64,000 nucleotides of DNA from Saccharopolyspora_C sp040643635 (lineage in GTDB: Bacteria; Actinomycetota; Actinomycetes; Mycobacteriales; Pseudonocardiaceae): positions 124,001 to 188,000 of the forward strand of contig NZ_JBEYUS010000001.1 of assembly GCF_040643635.1 (NCBI RefSeq), read 5' to 3'. Of the stretch, positions 7,890 to 16,675 are shown piece by piece; within the stretch, counting starts at the first letter, position 1; each line of letters begins with the position of its first letter. Both the position numbers and the translations under genes were made by a program. The notes under the pieces are model-generated. The model saw nothing but the letters and a program-made list of their open reading frames with translations, searched no databases and had not been told where the DNA came from.

Positions 7890-9884
7890 GTGACGACGAC
7901 GTTCCCGGCCAGCGGTCCCGATCTCCTCGCCGTGCAGGCCGCGCAAGGCCCCGTGCAGGGCGGCGCCTGGCTCCTCATCGCGCTGCCGCTGCTCGGCGCC
8001 GCCGTGCTGCTGATCGCGGGCCGCCGCGCCGACGGGTGGGGACACCTGCTGGGCAGCGCCACCGTGATCGCGGCGTTCGCCTACGGGGTGGCGCTGTTCA
8101 CGAGCATCGCGGGCGACGCGCAACCGGTGCGCGAGCTGCACGTGTTCTCCTGGATCCCGGTCGAGGCGCTGCAGGTCGACTTCGGGCTCCGGCTGGACCC
8201 GCTGTCGATGGTGTTCGTGCTGCTGATCACCGGGGTGGGCGCGCTGATCCACCTCTACTCGATCGGCTACATGGCGCACGACCAGGAAGGCCGCACCGGG
8301 CGGGACAACACCGAGCGGCGGCGCTTCTTCGCCTACCTGAACCTGTTCGTCGCCGCGATGCTGGTGCTGGTGCTGGGCAACAGCTTCGTGACGCTGTACC
8401 TCGGCTGGGAGGGCGTCGGCCTGGCGTCCTACCTGCTGATCGGGTTCTGGCAGCAGCGGCCCTCGGCGGCCGCGGCCGCGACCAAGGCGTTCGTGATGAA
8501 CCGGGTCGGCGACGTCGGGCTCGCCCTCGCGATCTTCCTGCTGTTCGCGAAGCTCGGCACCACCCAGTACACCGAGGTCTTCGCCCGCGCGGGCGAGCTG
8601 AGCCCCGGCGTGCTGCTGGCGATCACGCTGCTGCTGCTCCTCGGCGCCTGCGGCAAGTCCGGCCAGGTCCCGCTGCAGGCGTGGCTGCCGGACGCGATGG
8701 AAGGCCCCACCCCGGTGTCCGCGCTGATCCACGCGGCGACCATGGTCACCGCGGGCGTCTACCTGATCGCCCGCTCCAACCCGCTGTACACGCTGTCCCC
8801 GGACGGCAGGCTCGTCGTCACCATCATCGGTGCGGTGACGCTGCTGGTCGGCTGCGTCATCGGCTGCGCCTACGACGACATCAAGAAGGTGCTGGCCTAC
8901 TCGACGGTGAGCCAGATCGGCTACATGATCCTCGCCGTCGGGCTCGGGCCCGCCGGGTACGCGCTCGGCATCATGCACCTGCTCACCCACGGGTTCTTCA
9001 AGGCCGGGCTGTTCCTCGGCGCCGGGTCGGTGATGCACGCGATGCGCGACGAGGTGAACATGCGCCGGTTCGGCGGGCTCGCCAAGCACCTGCCGATCAC
9101 CTTCGCCACCTTCGCGCTCGGCTACCTGGCGCTGATCGGGTTCCCGTTCCTGTCTGGCTACTACTCGAAGGACGCGATCATCGAGGCCGCGTTCGGCCAG
9201 GACGGCTGGCGCGGCTGGGTGTTCGGCGGGGCCGCGCTGCTCGGCGCCGCGCTCACCGCGTTCTACATGACCCGGCTGGTGCTGATGACCTTCTTCGGCG
9301 AGAAGCGCTGGCAGGACCTGAAGACCGCGGACGGGCAGGACTACCACCCGCACGAATCCCCGGCGATCATGACCGGGCCGATGATCGTGCTGGCCGTCGG
9401 CTCGGTCGGGGCGGGTATGTTCCTCGCCTCCGGCGACCGGCTGGTCACCTTCCTCGCTCCCTCGCTCGGGGCGCTGGAGGAATCGCACGGCGGGGCGCTG
9501 CCGCACTCGGTGATCCCGGTGCTGACCGTGGTGCTCTCCGCGCTCGGCGCCCTCACCGCCTGGCTGCTCGTCGGCCGCAAACCCGTGCCGGTCACCCGGC
9601 CCGAGCGGGTCTCGCCGGTGGTGCGGGCCGCCCGCGCCGACCTCGGCGGCAACGCGCTCAACGACGCCGTCGCCGTCCGGCCGACCGCCGGGCTCACCCG
9701 CGGCCTGGTCGCCTTCGACCGCGCCGCCGTCGACGGCGCCGTCACCGGGCTCGCCGGCGCGCTCCAGCTCGGCTCCGGCTGGGCGCGGCGCAGGCAGAAC
9801 GGGTTCGTGCGCTCCTACGCGCTGTCCATGCTCTGCGGCGGCGTGCTGCTGATCGGGGCGCTGCTGGTGGTGGGCACGCCATGA
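7890..9884 (+). CDS. nuoL: NuoL, NADH-quinone oxidoreductase membrane subunit L
   Basis: Antiporter-like proton-pumping subunit (664 residues, about 15-16 hydrophobic segments) at the distal end of the membrane arm. Family signatures seen: the Glu-bearing region NSFVTLYLGWEGVGLASYLL, the Lys/Pro region SGQVPLQAWLPDAMEGPTPVSALIHAATMVTAG, and the second half-repeat FFKAGLFLGAGSVMHA. The GTG start at 7890 is supported by AGGGAGAG at 7876-7883. The stop overlaps a small ORF (ATGA 9881-9884) that leads to nuoM. Confidence 0.96.
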   Translation: MTTTFPASGPDLLAVQAAQGPVQGGAWLLIALPLLGAAVLLIAGRRADGWGHLLGSATVIAAFAYGVALFTSIAGDAQPVRELHVFSWIPVEALQVDFGLRLDPLSMVFVLLITGVGALIHLYSIGYMAHDQEGRTGRDNTERRRFFAYLNLFVAAMLVLVLGNSFVTLYLGWEGVGLASYLLIGFWQQRPSAAAAATKAFVMNRVGDVGLALAIFLLFAKLGTTQYTEVFARAGELSPGVLLAITLLLLLGACGKSGQVPLQAWLPDAMEGPTPVSALIHAATMVTAGVYLIARSNPLYTLSPDGRLVVTIIGAVTLLVGCVIGCAYDDIKKVLAYSTVSQIGYMILAVGLGPAGYALGIMHLLTHGFFKAGLFLGAGSVMHAMRDEVNMRRFGGLAKHLPITFATFALGYLALIGFPFLSGYYSKDAIIEAAFGQDGWRGWVFGGAALLGAALTAFYMTRLVLMTFFGEKRWQDLKTADGQDYHPHESPAIMTGPMIVLAVGSVGAGMFLASGDRLVTFLAPSLGALEESHGGALPHSVIPVLTVVLSALGALTAWLLVGRKPVPVTRPERVSPVVRAARADLGGNALNDAVAVRPTAGLTRGLVAFDRAAVDGAVTGLAGALQLGSGWARRRQNGFVRSYALSMLCGGVLLIGALLVVGTP

Positions 9885-9937
9885 CCGACCGCACCCGAAT
9901 CCAGCCGAACCTCCCGGGGGAAGAGGAGATCCGATGA
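9881..9937 (+). CDS. Putative 18-residue coupling peptide between nuoL and nuoM
   Basis: An ORF reading MTDRTRIQPNLPGEEEIR fills the whole nuoL-nuoM spacer. Its ATG overlaps the nuoL stop (ATGA 9881-9884) and its TGA overlaps the nuoM start (ATGA 9934-9937). The AGAGGAG at 9922-9928 that serves nuoM lies inside it. The double overlap suggests that ribosomes ending nuoL translate through it and re-initiate at nuoM, keeping the two large pump subunits in step. No database support is available to me; it could be an incidental ORF. Confidence 0.45.
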   Translation: MTDRTRIQPNLPGEEEIR

Positions 9938-11511
9938 CCCTGCTCCTCGTGCTCGTCCTGCTGCCGCTGGCGGGCGCCGTCGCCGTCGGGCTGCTGCGCC
10001 GCAACGCGCCGGTGGCGAAGTGGACCGCGCTCGCCGTGTCGCTCGCCGAGTTCGCCGTCGCGATCGCCGCCTGGGCCGCCTACGACCCGGCCGGGCCGCG
10101 GCTGCAACTGGCCAGCTCCGTCGAGTGGATCCCGGCGTTCGACATCCGGGTGTCCTTCGCCGTCGACGGCATCGCGCTCGTCATGATCGCCGTGATCGCG
10201 CTGCTGATGCCGCTGGTGCTCGGCTTCAGCTGGGGCGAACGGCTGCCCGAAGGGCGCAGCCACGGCGGGTTCTTCTCGCTGCTGCTGGTGGAGCAGGCGC
10301 TGACGGTGGCCGTGTTCGCGGCGACCGACGTGTTCCTGTTCTACGTGCTGTTCGAGATCATGCTGATCCCGATGTACTTCCTCATCGGCGGCTACGGCGG
10401 TGAGCGCGGCAAGTACGCGGCGGTGAAGTTCTTCCTGTACTCGTTCCTCGGCGGCCTGATCATGCTGGCCGCCGCGATCGGGGCCTACGCCTACGCGCTG
10501 CGGACCACCGGCGAAGGCACCTTCGACTGGGCGCGGCTGGTGCCGATCCTCGCCGACGCGCCGATCGCCGTGCAGGTGTGGATCTTCCTGGGCTTCTTCA
10601 CCGCCTTCGCGATCAAGGCGCCGCTGGTGCCGCTGCACACCTGGCTGCCGGACGCCGCCGAGCAGGCGCCGATCGGCGTCGCCGTGATCGTCGTCGGCGT
10701 GCTGGACAAGGTCGGCACCTTCGGCTTCCTGCGCTACAGCCTGCCGCTCACCCCGGACGCCTCCCAGCTGCTGGCGCCGCTGGTGCTCGTGCTGGCGGTG
10801 CTCGGCGTGCTCTACGGCTCGCTGCAGGCGTTCGGGCAGACCGACCTGAAGCGGTTCATCGCCTACGTGTCCATCGCGCACTTCGGGTTCATCGCGCTCG
10901 GGATCTTCGCCTACACCTCGCAGGCGCAGGTCGGGGCCGTGTCCTACATGCTCAACCACAGCCTGGCGACCGGGCTGCTCATCCTGGTCATCGGCATGAT
11001 CATCGCGCGCGGCGGGTCCACCCGGATCGCCGACTACGGCGGGATGGCCAAGATCACGCCGCTGCTGGCGGGCACCCTGCTCATCGCCGGGCTCAGCACC
11101 CTGTCGCTGCCCGGCACCAACTCGTTCATCAGCGAGTTCCTGGTGCTGCTGGGCGCCTTCCCGACGCAGCCCGTCTACACGGTGCTCGCCACCATCGGGA
11201 TGGTGCTCGCCGCCGTCTACGTGCTGCGGCTCTACCAGCGGATCATGCAGGGCCCGGTGCGCGGCGACGCGCTCGTCGGCACCGCGGGCGGCCCCGGCGC
11301 CGTCGCGGACCCGAACCGGCCCGGCGCGCACCGAGCCCGGGTGCTCGACCTGCGGCCGCGGGAGATCGCCGTGCTGACCCCGCTGATCGTGCTGGTGCTC
11401 GCGCTCGGCGTGTACCCGAAACCGGTGCTGGACGTGATCACCCCGTCGGTCGGGGCGACCATGAGCGAGGTCGGCGTCACCGACCCCGTGACCTCGCAAG
11501 GAGGGAACTGA
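9934..11511 (+). CDS. nuoM: NuoM, NADH-quinone oxidoreductase membrane subunit M
   Basis: Antiporter-like proton-pumping subunit (525 residues, about 14 hydrophobic segments). Typical features are the acidic motif FYVLFEIMLIPMYFLIGG near residue 145 and the lysine region AIKAPLVPLHTWLPDAAEQAP near residue 230, followed by QTDLKRFIAYVSIAHFGF. The start ATG 9934 overlaps the stop of the 18-codon ORF and follows AGAGGAG. nuoN starts four nucleotides after its stop. Confidence 0.96.
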   Translation: MTLLLVLVLLPLAGAVAVGLLRRNAPVAKWTALAVSLAEFAVAIAAWAAYDPAGPRLQLASSVEWIPAFDIRVSFAVDGIALVMIAVIALLMPLVLGFSWGERLPEGRSHGGFFSLLLVEQALTVAVFAATDVFLFYVLFEIMLIPMYFLIGGYGGERGKYAAVKFFLYSFLGGLIMLAAAIGAYAYALRTTGEGTFDWARLVPILADAPIAVQVWIFLGFFTAFAIKAPLVPLHTWLPDAAEQAPIGVAVIVVGVLDKVGTFGFLRYSLPLTPDASQLLAPLVLVLAVLGVLYGSLQAFGQTDLKRFIAYVSIAHFGFIALGIFAYTSQAQVGAVSYMLNHSLATGLLILVIGMIIARGGSTRIADYGGMAKITPLLAGTLLIAGLSTLSLPGTNSFISEFLVLLGAFPTQPVYTVLATIGMVLAAVYVLRLYQRIMQGPVRGDALVGTAGGPGAVADPNRPGAHRARVLDLRPREIAVLTPLIVLVLALGVYPKPVLDVITPSVGATMSEVGVTDPVTSQGGN

Positions 11512-11514
11512 ACA

Positions 11515-13077
11515 GTGGGTGCCACTCAGGTCGCGGTCCACGCGCAGCAGATTCCGATCCCACCGATCGACTACGCCGCCATCACGCCGGTGCTCGTCGT
11601 GCTCGGCGCCGCCTGCATCAGCGTGCTCGTCGAGGCCTTCGTGCCCCGCCGGTCCCGCTGGACCGCCCAGGTCGCGCTGAGCCTGCTGGCGCTCGTCGTC
11701 GCCGGGATCGCCCTCGGGCTGCACGCCCGCTCCGGCGGCACCGGCGTCACCACCCTGTCCGACGCGCTGGCCGTGGACGCGCCCACGCTGTTCCTGTGGG
11801 GAACGCTGCTCGGCCTCGGCATCGCGGCGATCCTGCTCATCGCGGACCGCTCGGTGGAACCCGGCGGCGCGTTCGTCGCCGAGTCCGCCGCCGAAGCCGA
11901 GCAGGACCACGGGAACCGCGGCGGGGGCGCCGGGATGCGCACCGAGGTCTTCCCGCTCGCCCTGTTCTCGCTCGGCGGGATGATGGTGTTCTGCGCGGCC
12001 AACGACCTGCTCACGATGTTCATCGCGCTGGAAGTGCTGAGCCTGCCGCTGTACCTGATGTGCGGGCTCGCGAAGCGCCGCAGGCTGCTCTCGCAGGAAG
12101 CGGCGGTGAAGTACTTCCTGCTCGGTGCGTTCGCCTCCGCGTTCTTCCTGTACGGGCTGGCGCTGCTCTACGGCTACGCCGGTTCGGTGCGGCTCGCCGA
12201 CATCGCCGCGGCCACCTCGACCAGCGACCGCTCCGAGACGCTGCTGTTCGCCGGGATCGGGCTGCTCGTCATCGGCCTGCTGTTCAAGGCCTCCGTCGGC
12301 CCGTTCCACACCTGGACGCCGGACGTCTACCAGGGCGCCCCGACCGCGGTCACCGGATTCATGGCCGCCTGCACCAAGGTCGCCGCGTTCGGCGCGATCC
12401 TCCGGGTGCTGCAGGTCGCGCTGCAGGCCTCCAGCTGGGAGTGGCGCGGCGTCATGTGGGCCGTCGCGATCGTGTCCATGGTGATCGGCGTGGTCCTCGG
12501 GCTCACCCAGAACGACATCAAGCGGATGATCGCCTACTCGTCCATCGCGCACGCCGGGTTCCTGCTCATCGGGTCGATCTCGCTCACCGAACGTGGCCTG
12601 TCGGGCACGATGTTCTACCTGCTGGCCTACGGGTTCACCACGATCGCCGTGTTCGGTGTGATCAGCCTCGTGCGCACCGCGGAGGGTGAGGCTACTCACC
12701 TTTCCGACTGGGCCGGGTTGGCGAAGCGTTCACCGGTGCTCGCGGCGGTGTTCACGTTCCTGCTGTTCGCCCTCGCCGGTATCCCGCTGACGAGCGGTTT
12801 CATCGGAAAGTTCGTGGTCTTCGAGGCCGCGCTGTCGGACGGGATGGCCCCGCTGGTGGTGGTGGCCCTGGTGGCCAGTGCGGTTGCGGCGTTCTTCTAC
12901 CTTCGTGTCATCGTGCTGATGTACTTCAGCGAGCCGGCCGCCGACGGGCCCACCGTCAGCGTGCCGGGTGCGTTCACAACCGCGGCGATCACGTTGGGCG
13001 TGGTCGTGACGCTGTTGCTGGGCGTGCTGCCCACGGTGGCCCTGGACTGGGCCGGTGTGGGTGGTTTCGTGTCGTAG
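11515..13077 (+). CDS. nuoN: NuoN, NADH-quinone oxidoreductase membrane subunit N
   Basis: Third antiporter-like subunit (520 residues, about 14 hydrophobic segments). Characteristic stretches are ALEVLSLPLYLMCG, the pump motif FKASVGPFHTWTPDVYQGAP and NDIKRMIAYSSIAHAGF. GTG 11515 is three bases behind the nuoM stop, with AAGGAGGG at 11499-11506 as ribosome-binding site. Codon choice becomes visibly less G/C-biased after about 12700 (for example CTTTCCGAC and TTGGCG), a mild oddity at the operon's 3' end. It is the last gene of the nuo operon. Confidence 0.96.
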   Translation: MGATQVAVHAQQIPIPPIDYAAITPVLVVLGAACISVLVEAFVPRRSRWTAQVALSLLALVVAGIALGLHARSGGTGVTTLSDALAVDAPTLFLWGTLLGLGIAAILLIADRSVEPGGAFVAESAAEAEQDHGNRGGGAGMRTEVFPLALFSLGGMMVFCAANDLLTMFIALEVLSLPLYLMCGLAKRRRLLSQEAAVKYFLLGAFASAFFLYGLALLYGYAGSVRLADIAAATSTSDRSETLLFAGIGLLVIGLLFKASVGPFHTWTPDVYQGAPTAVTGFMAACTKVAAFGAILRVLQVALQASSWEWRGVMWAVAIVSMVIGVVLGLTQNDIKRMIAYSSIAHAGFLLIGSISLTERGLSGTMFYLLAYGFTTIAVFGVISLVRTAEGEATHLSDWAGLAKRSPVLAAVFTFLLFALAGIPLTSGFIGKFVVFEAALSDGMAPLVVVALVASAVAAFFYLRVIVLMYFSEPAADGPTVSVPGAFTTAAITLGVVVTLLLGVLPTVALDWAGVGGFVS

Positions 13078-13126
13078 AGTGCCCGCCCGTAGGGCGACTC
13101 GGTGGGGGAGCGAAGGCGACGGTGAC

Positions 13127-14158
13127 GTGAGCAGCCCATCTGGTGAACCGGTCAGGAACGTGGCTGGCAGTACTGCTGCGAGCGGGTTCGACATCGACGA
13201 TCCGGCCCTGGCCGAGTCGATCTCCGCGGGCATGGCCCGGGTCGAAGCGCTGCTGCACGAGTCGGTGCGCAGCGAGTTCGACTTCGCGACCCGTACTTCG
13301 CTGCACCTGGTGGACGCGGGCGGTAAGCGGTTCCGCCCGCTGTTCGCGCTGCTGGCGGCGCACTTCGCCGACCCGTCGCCGGACGAGGTGATCACCTCGG
13401 CGGCGGTGGTGGAGATGGTGCACCTCGCGACGCTGTACCACGACGACGTGATGGACGAGGCCACGATGCGCCGCGGCGCGGCCAGCGCGAACGTGCGCTG
13501 GGACAACTCGGTCGCGATCCTCACCGGCGACTTCCTGATGGCGCACGCCTCCCGGATGGTCGCGGACCTCGGCGCGGACGCGGTGCGGCGGATGGCCACC
13601 ACCTTCGAGGCGCTGGTCACCGGGCAGCTGCGCGAGACGATCGGCGCGGGCGAGGGGCAGGACCTGGAGGAGCACTACCTCCAGGTGATCTACGAGAAGA
13701 CCGGTTCGCTGATCGCGACCTCCGGCCGGTTCGGCGCCACCGCGGCGGGAGCGACTCCGGAGCAGGTCGCGGCTCTGGAATCGTTCGGCAAGAGCATCGG
13801 GATCGCCTTCCAGATCTCCGACGACGTGATCGACATCGCCTCGCCCGCGGCGGATTCCGGGAAGACGCCCGGGACCGACCTGCGCGAGGGCGTGCTGACG
13901 CTGCCGATGATCTACGCGCGGGATGCGGCGGACACCGACCCGCGGCTGCTGGAACTGCTGGGCGAACCGCTGCACGAGGACGAGGACGTGGCGGAGGCGT
14001 TGAAGCTGCTGCGCGAGTCCAGCGGGCTGCGGCGGGCGCGCGCCACGCTCGACGAGTACGCGGAGGAGGCGCGCGCGGTGCTGGCGGAGCTCCCGGACTG
14101 CTCCGCGCGAACCGCCCTGGAAGCGCTGGTCCACTACGTGGTGGCCCGGACCCGCTGA
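13127..14158 (+). CDS. Trans-polyprenyl diphosphate synthase (GrcC/HepT type)
   Basis: An isoprenoid chain-elongation enzyme of 343 residues. Both aspartate-rich motifs are present: the first in LYHDDVMDEATMRRG (DDVMD) and the second in QISDDVIDIASPAADSGK (DDVID), with GGKRFRP for binding of the allylic/IPP diphosphate. It probably makes the long prenyl tail of menaquinone, the electron acceptor of the nuo complex immediately upstream; this is inferred from context. The frame is open back to 13055, but GTG 13127 follows the purine-rich GGGGGAGCGAAGG at 13103-13116. Chain length cannot be read from sequence alone, although the residues before the first DDxxD (MVHLATLY) lack bulky blockers near the motif, as expected for a long-chain enzyme. 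Confidence 0.9.
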   Translation: MSSPSGEPVRNVAGSTAASGFDIDDPALAESISAGMARVEALLHESVRSEFDFATRTSLHLVDAGGKRFRPLFALLAAHFADPSPDEVITSAAVVEMVHLATLYHDDVMDEATMRRGAASANVRWDNSVAILTGDFLMAHASRMVADLGADAVRRMATTFEALVTGQLRETIGAGEGQDLEEHYLQVIYEKTGSLIATSGRFGATAAGATPEQVAALESFGKSIGIAFQISDDVIDIASPAADSGKTPGTDLREGVLTLPMIYARDAADTDPRLLELLGEPLHEDEDVAEALKLLRESSGLRRARATLDEYAEEARAVLAELPDCSARTALEALVHYVVARTR

Positions 14159-14377
14159 CATCGCTGGACGCGGTCGCCGGGGCCGGTCCGCGCGGGCCGC
14201 TCGGACCACCCGGCGGTGTCGGACAGTGAACGCTCGGTGCAGGTGAGTCACTCCGTCGGGGCCGATTCTGGTCTCGGTCGGGTGGAGTCCTGCGCCGAGG
14301 TACGGGGCCGAGCGTGCGCGGAGTAGCCTGTCCACGCTCACGGTGCCCCACGTGGCCTTTGAGGGAGGGCGTCGCCG

Positions 14378-16120
14378 GTGGTGTGGCTGTTTACGCAGGT
14401 GTGGTTGTGGAGTGTCGCCGCGTTCCTGCTCGGATCTGTGATCACCTGGTTGCTGTTCGTGCTGCCGTTGCGGCGCAGGCTGCGGAAGGTGACCTCCGAG
14501 TTCACCGAGTACGTGGAGCACCAGGACGCGCGGCACGACCGGCAGATCTGGCGCAGCCACCAGCCCTCGCCGCCGCTGAGCGTGGAGCGCACCGCGGTGC
14601 AGCCGCGTTGGGAGCAGGACGCCGGGCAGCTCGCCGAGCCGGACGAGGACGACGAGCCGCGCACCGCGCGGCTGCCGGAGCCGGAGCGGCCCACGACGCC
14701 GGTCACCCGCTCCGCGGGCGCGCACTCCGGGTCGGCCCACGCAGCGCCGTCCCCTTCCGCGCCGTCCCAGCCCGAGGCCGAACCGGCCACCGAACAGCCC
14801 GCCGACTCGCGGGCCGAGGTCTCGGTGCGCGGCGGTTCCCAGGTCGCCGACCTGGTGGTGGACGACGCCGCGACCACCGCGCACGAACCCGTCGAGGAGC
14901 CCGCCCGCGCCGTCGGCGACCCGTCCCTCCCGGTCCGGAACCCCGGCGCCTGGAAGGACGACAGCCCGTACGCGGGCCGGTCCAGCGGGGGTTGGTGGCC
15001 CAGCCGCGTCCGCGAGGACGAGGAGGCCGCCCAGCACTCCGAGCCGGGGCGCCCGGACGCGACCCAGCGCCTCGACGCGAGCCGGCACGCCGACGGAACC
15101 CAGCACGCCGACGGAACCCAGCACGACGGAACCCAGCGCCCCGACGACGCCCAGTCGAGCCGCCGGTCCGCGCCGTGGACCATCCCGACCGGCCAGGACG
15201 ACGTCGAGGACGCCGAGCGGCCCACCTCCGCGGACATCGGCCAGGCCCTCGGGCGCGGCGCGAACACCGACCCGGTGGCGGACCGGCCCGTCGAATCGGC
15301 CAGCACCTGGTTCCAGAAGAACGCCGCACCCGACGAGTCGGAGATCGCCCGCCCGGCGCGGTCGACCGGCGGCAACGAGATCTTCACCCGGCCCGAGACG
15401 CCGCACCGCTCCGGTCCGCCCGGGCTGTCCGGCGCCGCCGAGCTGTCCGCGGCGCTGGGCCTGTCGGACCTGGCGGAGTCGCCGCGGCCCGCGGCGGACG
15501 TGCCGCGCGAGCCCGAACCGGCGCCGGAACCCGCGTGGGCCGAGCCCGCCCGCTCCGAGCAGTCCCAGCCCGCGCACGACCGTTCCGGGCGCGACCGCTC
15601 CTCGCACGACCAGCCGGGGCACGACCAGCCCGGGCACGACCGCTCCGCGCACGACCAGCCCGCGAGCGACCGGTCCGAGACCGGCCGACCGGAGCACGGC
15701 GACGACCACGGCTTCGCCGGGAACCTGCGCGCGCTGGTGGAGAGCCGGGCGCACGAGTTCACCGACCAGGCCGCGCCCGAGCCGGCCTTGGACATCCCGG
15801 TGCTCGCCGAGTCCGAGCAGACCCCGCTGCCACGCCGCACCCCGGGCGCGGGCCCGCGGCCCGGCATGCAGCGGTCCGCCAAGCCGCAGGCCGCCTGGCA
15901 CGCCGACCCGCAGGCGCAGGCGAACCGCAGGCGCGAGTCGCTGGCCGCGCCGCAGGAGCCGTCGCAGCAGGACGGCCACATGATCAAGGGCGACTTCGGT
16001 TCCCGCCGCTACCACGCCCCGGACTCGCCGCACTACGACCGCGTCGTCGCCGAGGTGTGGTTCCGGACGGAGGCGGACGCGGAGGAAGCGGGCTTCCAGC
16101 ACTGGAACTCCGGCAGCTGA
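14378..16120 (+). CDS. Membrane-anchored protein with C-terminal sunset domain
   Basis: A 580-residue protein with three parts. Residues ~5-30 form one N-terminal transmembrane segment (FTQVWLWSVAAFLLGSVITW) followed by basic residues RRRLRKV, so the body is probably cytoplasmic. Residues ~60-530 are disordered, rich in Pro, Ala, Glu, Asp and Arg, and contain short degenerate repeats (HADGTQ near 235-250; HDQPG / HDRS near 405-430). The last ~45 residues match the sunset domain: IKGDFGSRRYHAPDSPHYD followed by AEVWFRTEADAEEAGF. That domain's function is unknown and it often closes otherwise disordered proteins. The GTG start 14378 follows GAGGGAGGG at about 14360-14368. No partner gene is obvious. 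Confidence 0.75.
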   Translation: MVWLFTQVWLWSVAAFLLGSVITWLLFVLPLRRRLRKVTSEFTEYVEHQDARHDRQIWRSHQPSPPLSVERTAVQPRWEQDAGQLAEPDEDDEPRTARLPEPERPTTPVTRSAGAHSGSAHAAPSPSAPSQPEAEPATEQPADSRAEVSVRGGSQVADLVVDDAATTAHEPVEEPARAVGDPSLPVRNPGAWKDDSPYAGRSSGGWWPSRVREDEEAAQHSEPGRPDATQRLDASRHADGTQHADGTQHDGTQRPDDAQSSRRSAPWTIPTGQDDVEDAERPTSADIGQALGRGANTDPVADRPVESASTWFQKNAAPDESEIARPARSTGGNEIFTRPETPHRSGPPGLSGAAELSAALGLSDLAESPRPAADVPREPEPAPEPAWAEPARSEQSQPAHDRSGRDRSSHDQPGHDQPGHDRSAHDQPASDRSETGRPEHGDDHGFAGNLRALVESRAHEFTDQAAPEPALDIPVLAESEQTPLPRRTPGAGPRPGMQRSAKPQAAWHADPQAQANRRRESLAAPQEPSQQDGHMIKGDFGSRRYHAPDSPHYDRVVAEVWFRTEADAEEAGFQHWNSGS

Positions 16121-16131
16121 CCTGCCGCGCA

Positions 16132-16159
16132 GCCGCCCCCGCCACCGCGCGGGGGCGGC
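16132..16159. terminator. Bidirectional hairpin between convergent genes
   Basis: A perfect 11-bp stem, GCCGCCCCCGC (16132-16142) pairing with 16149-16159, with a 6-nt loop. It lies between the stop of the sunset protein and the stop of the lrp-like gene and could end transcripts from both sides. There is no T-run on the plus strand beyond TT. Confidence 0.6.
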
Positions 16160-16160
16160 T

Positions 16161-16610
16161 TCACGGTTGCGGCGGGCGCTCCAGCAACCGGGACAGCACC
16201 ACGGTGGACACGGTCCGGCTGATGAACTCGACGCCGCGCAACCGTTCCAGCGCGGTCTCCAGGTGGTGGATGTCGGCGGCCCGCAGGTGCACGATCGCGT
16301 CCGCGGGCCCGGACACCGTGTAGGCGGCGACGACTTCGGGCAGCGGTTCGAGTCCGCTGCGGATGCGGTGCGTGGGCACGTTCCCGTGGCAGTGCACTTC
16401 GACGAACGCCTCGGTTCCCCAGCCCAGCGCCTCGGGATCGACGACGGCGGTGAAGCCGCGCAGCACGCCCTGGTCCAGCAGCTTGTCGACCCGTCGCTTC
16501 ACCGCGGGCGCGGACAGCCCCACCACGGCGCCGATCTCGGCGTAGCTGGCGCGCGCGTCCGTCACCAGTTGCGAAACGATTCGCTGATCCAAGGCATCCA
16601 TGCGCAACAT
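16161..16610 (-). CDS. Lrp/AsnC-family transcriptional regulator
   Basis: A 149-residue protein of standard Lrp/AsnC layout. The N-terminal winged helix-turn-helix is at about residues 5-55 (LDQRIVSQLVTDARASYAEIGAVVGLSAPAVKRRVDKL), followed by a C-terminal RAM ligand-binding domain (about 65-145). It diverges from ddaH; the same divergent pairing of an AsnC-type regulator and a dimethylargininase is known in Mycobacterium tuberculosis (Rv2324/Rv2323c), so it probably controls arginine or methylarginine use. The start could also be the second Met (16601). Upstream DNA has an ATAC-TGCC-GTAT palindrome overlapping its start codon, a candidate autoregulatory site. Confidence 0.88.
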   Translation of the reverse strand: MLRMDALDQRIVSQLVTDARASYAEIGAVVGLSAPAVKRRVDKLLDQGVLRGFTAVVDPEALGWGTEAFVEVHCHGNVPTHRIRSGLEPLPEVVAAYTVSGPADAIVHLRAADIHHLETALERLRGVEFISRTVSTVVLSRLLERPPQP

Positions 16611-16620
16611 ACTGCCGTAT
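16609..16620. promoter_or_regulatory. Candidate Lrp-type operator in lrp-ddaH divergent region
   Basis: Perfect inverted repeat ATAC-TGCC-GTAT at 16609-16620, flanked by two direct GCGCAA copies (16602-16607 and 16624-16629) 22 bp apart, which is about two helical turns. It sits between the two divergent starts. Assignment to the Lrp-like regulator is inference. Confidence 0.4.
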
Positions 16621-16639
16621 TTCGCGCAATGGAGCGTTG

Positions 16640-16668
16640 TTGAAGGTGGTCGGGGGCGGGATTAGATT
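16640..16668 (+). promoter_or_regulatory. Candidate ddaH promoter giving a leaderless mRNA
   Basis: TTGAAG (16640-16645), 17-bp spacer, TAGATT (16663-16668). The expected transcription start lies at or within a base or two of the ddaH ATG at 16676. No Shine-Dalgarno sequence is placed for that ATG, which fits leaderless translation. Confidence 0.55.
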
Positions 16669-16675
16669 TCGTATC

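Noticed and set aside
9742..12699. A 985-codon antisense frame across nuoL-nuoM-nuoN
   Set aside because: It exists only because GC-rich third positions remove stops; the sense genes are clear and the translation is His/Gln/Arg-rich low complexity.
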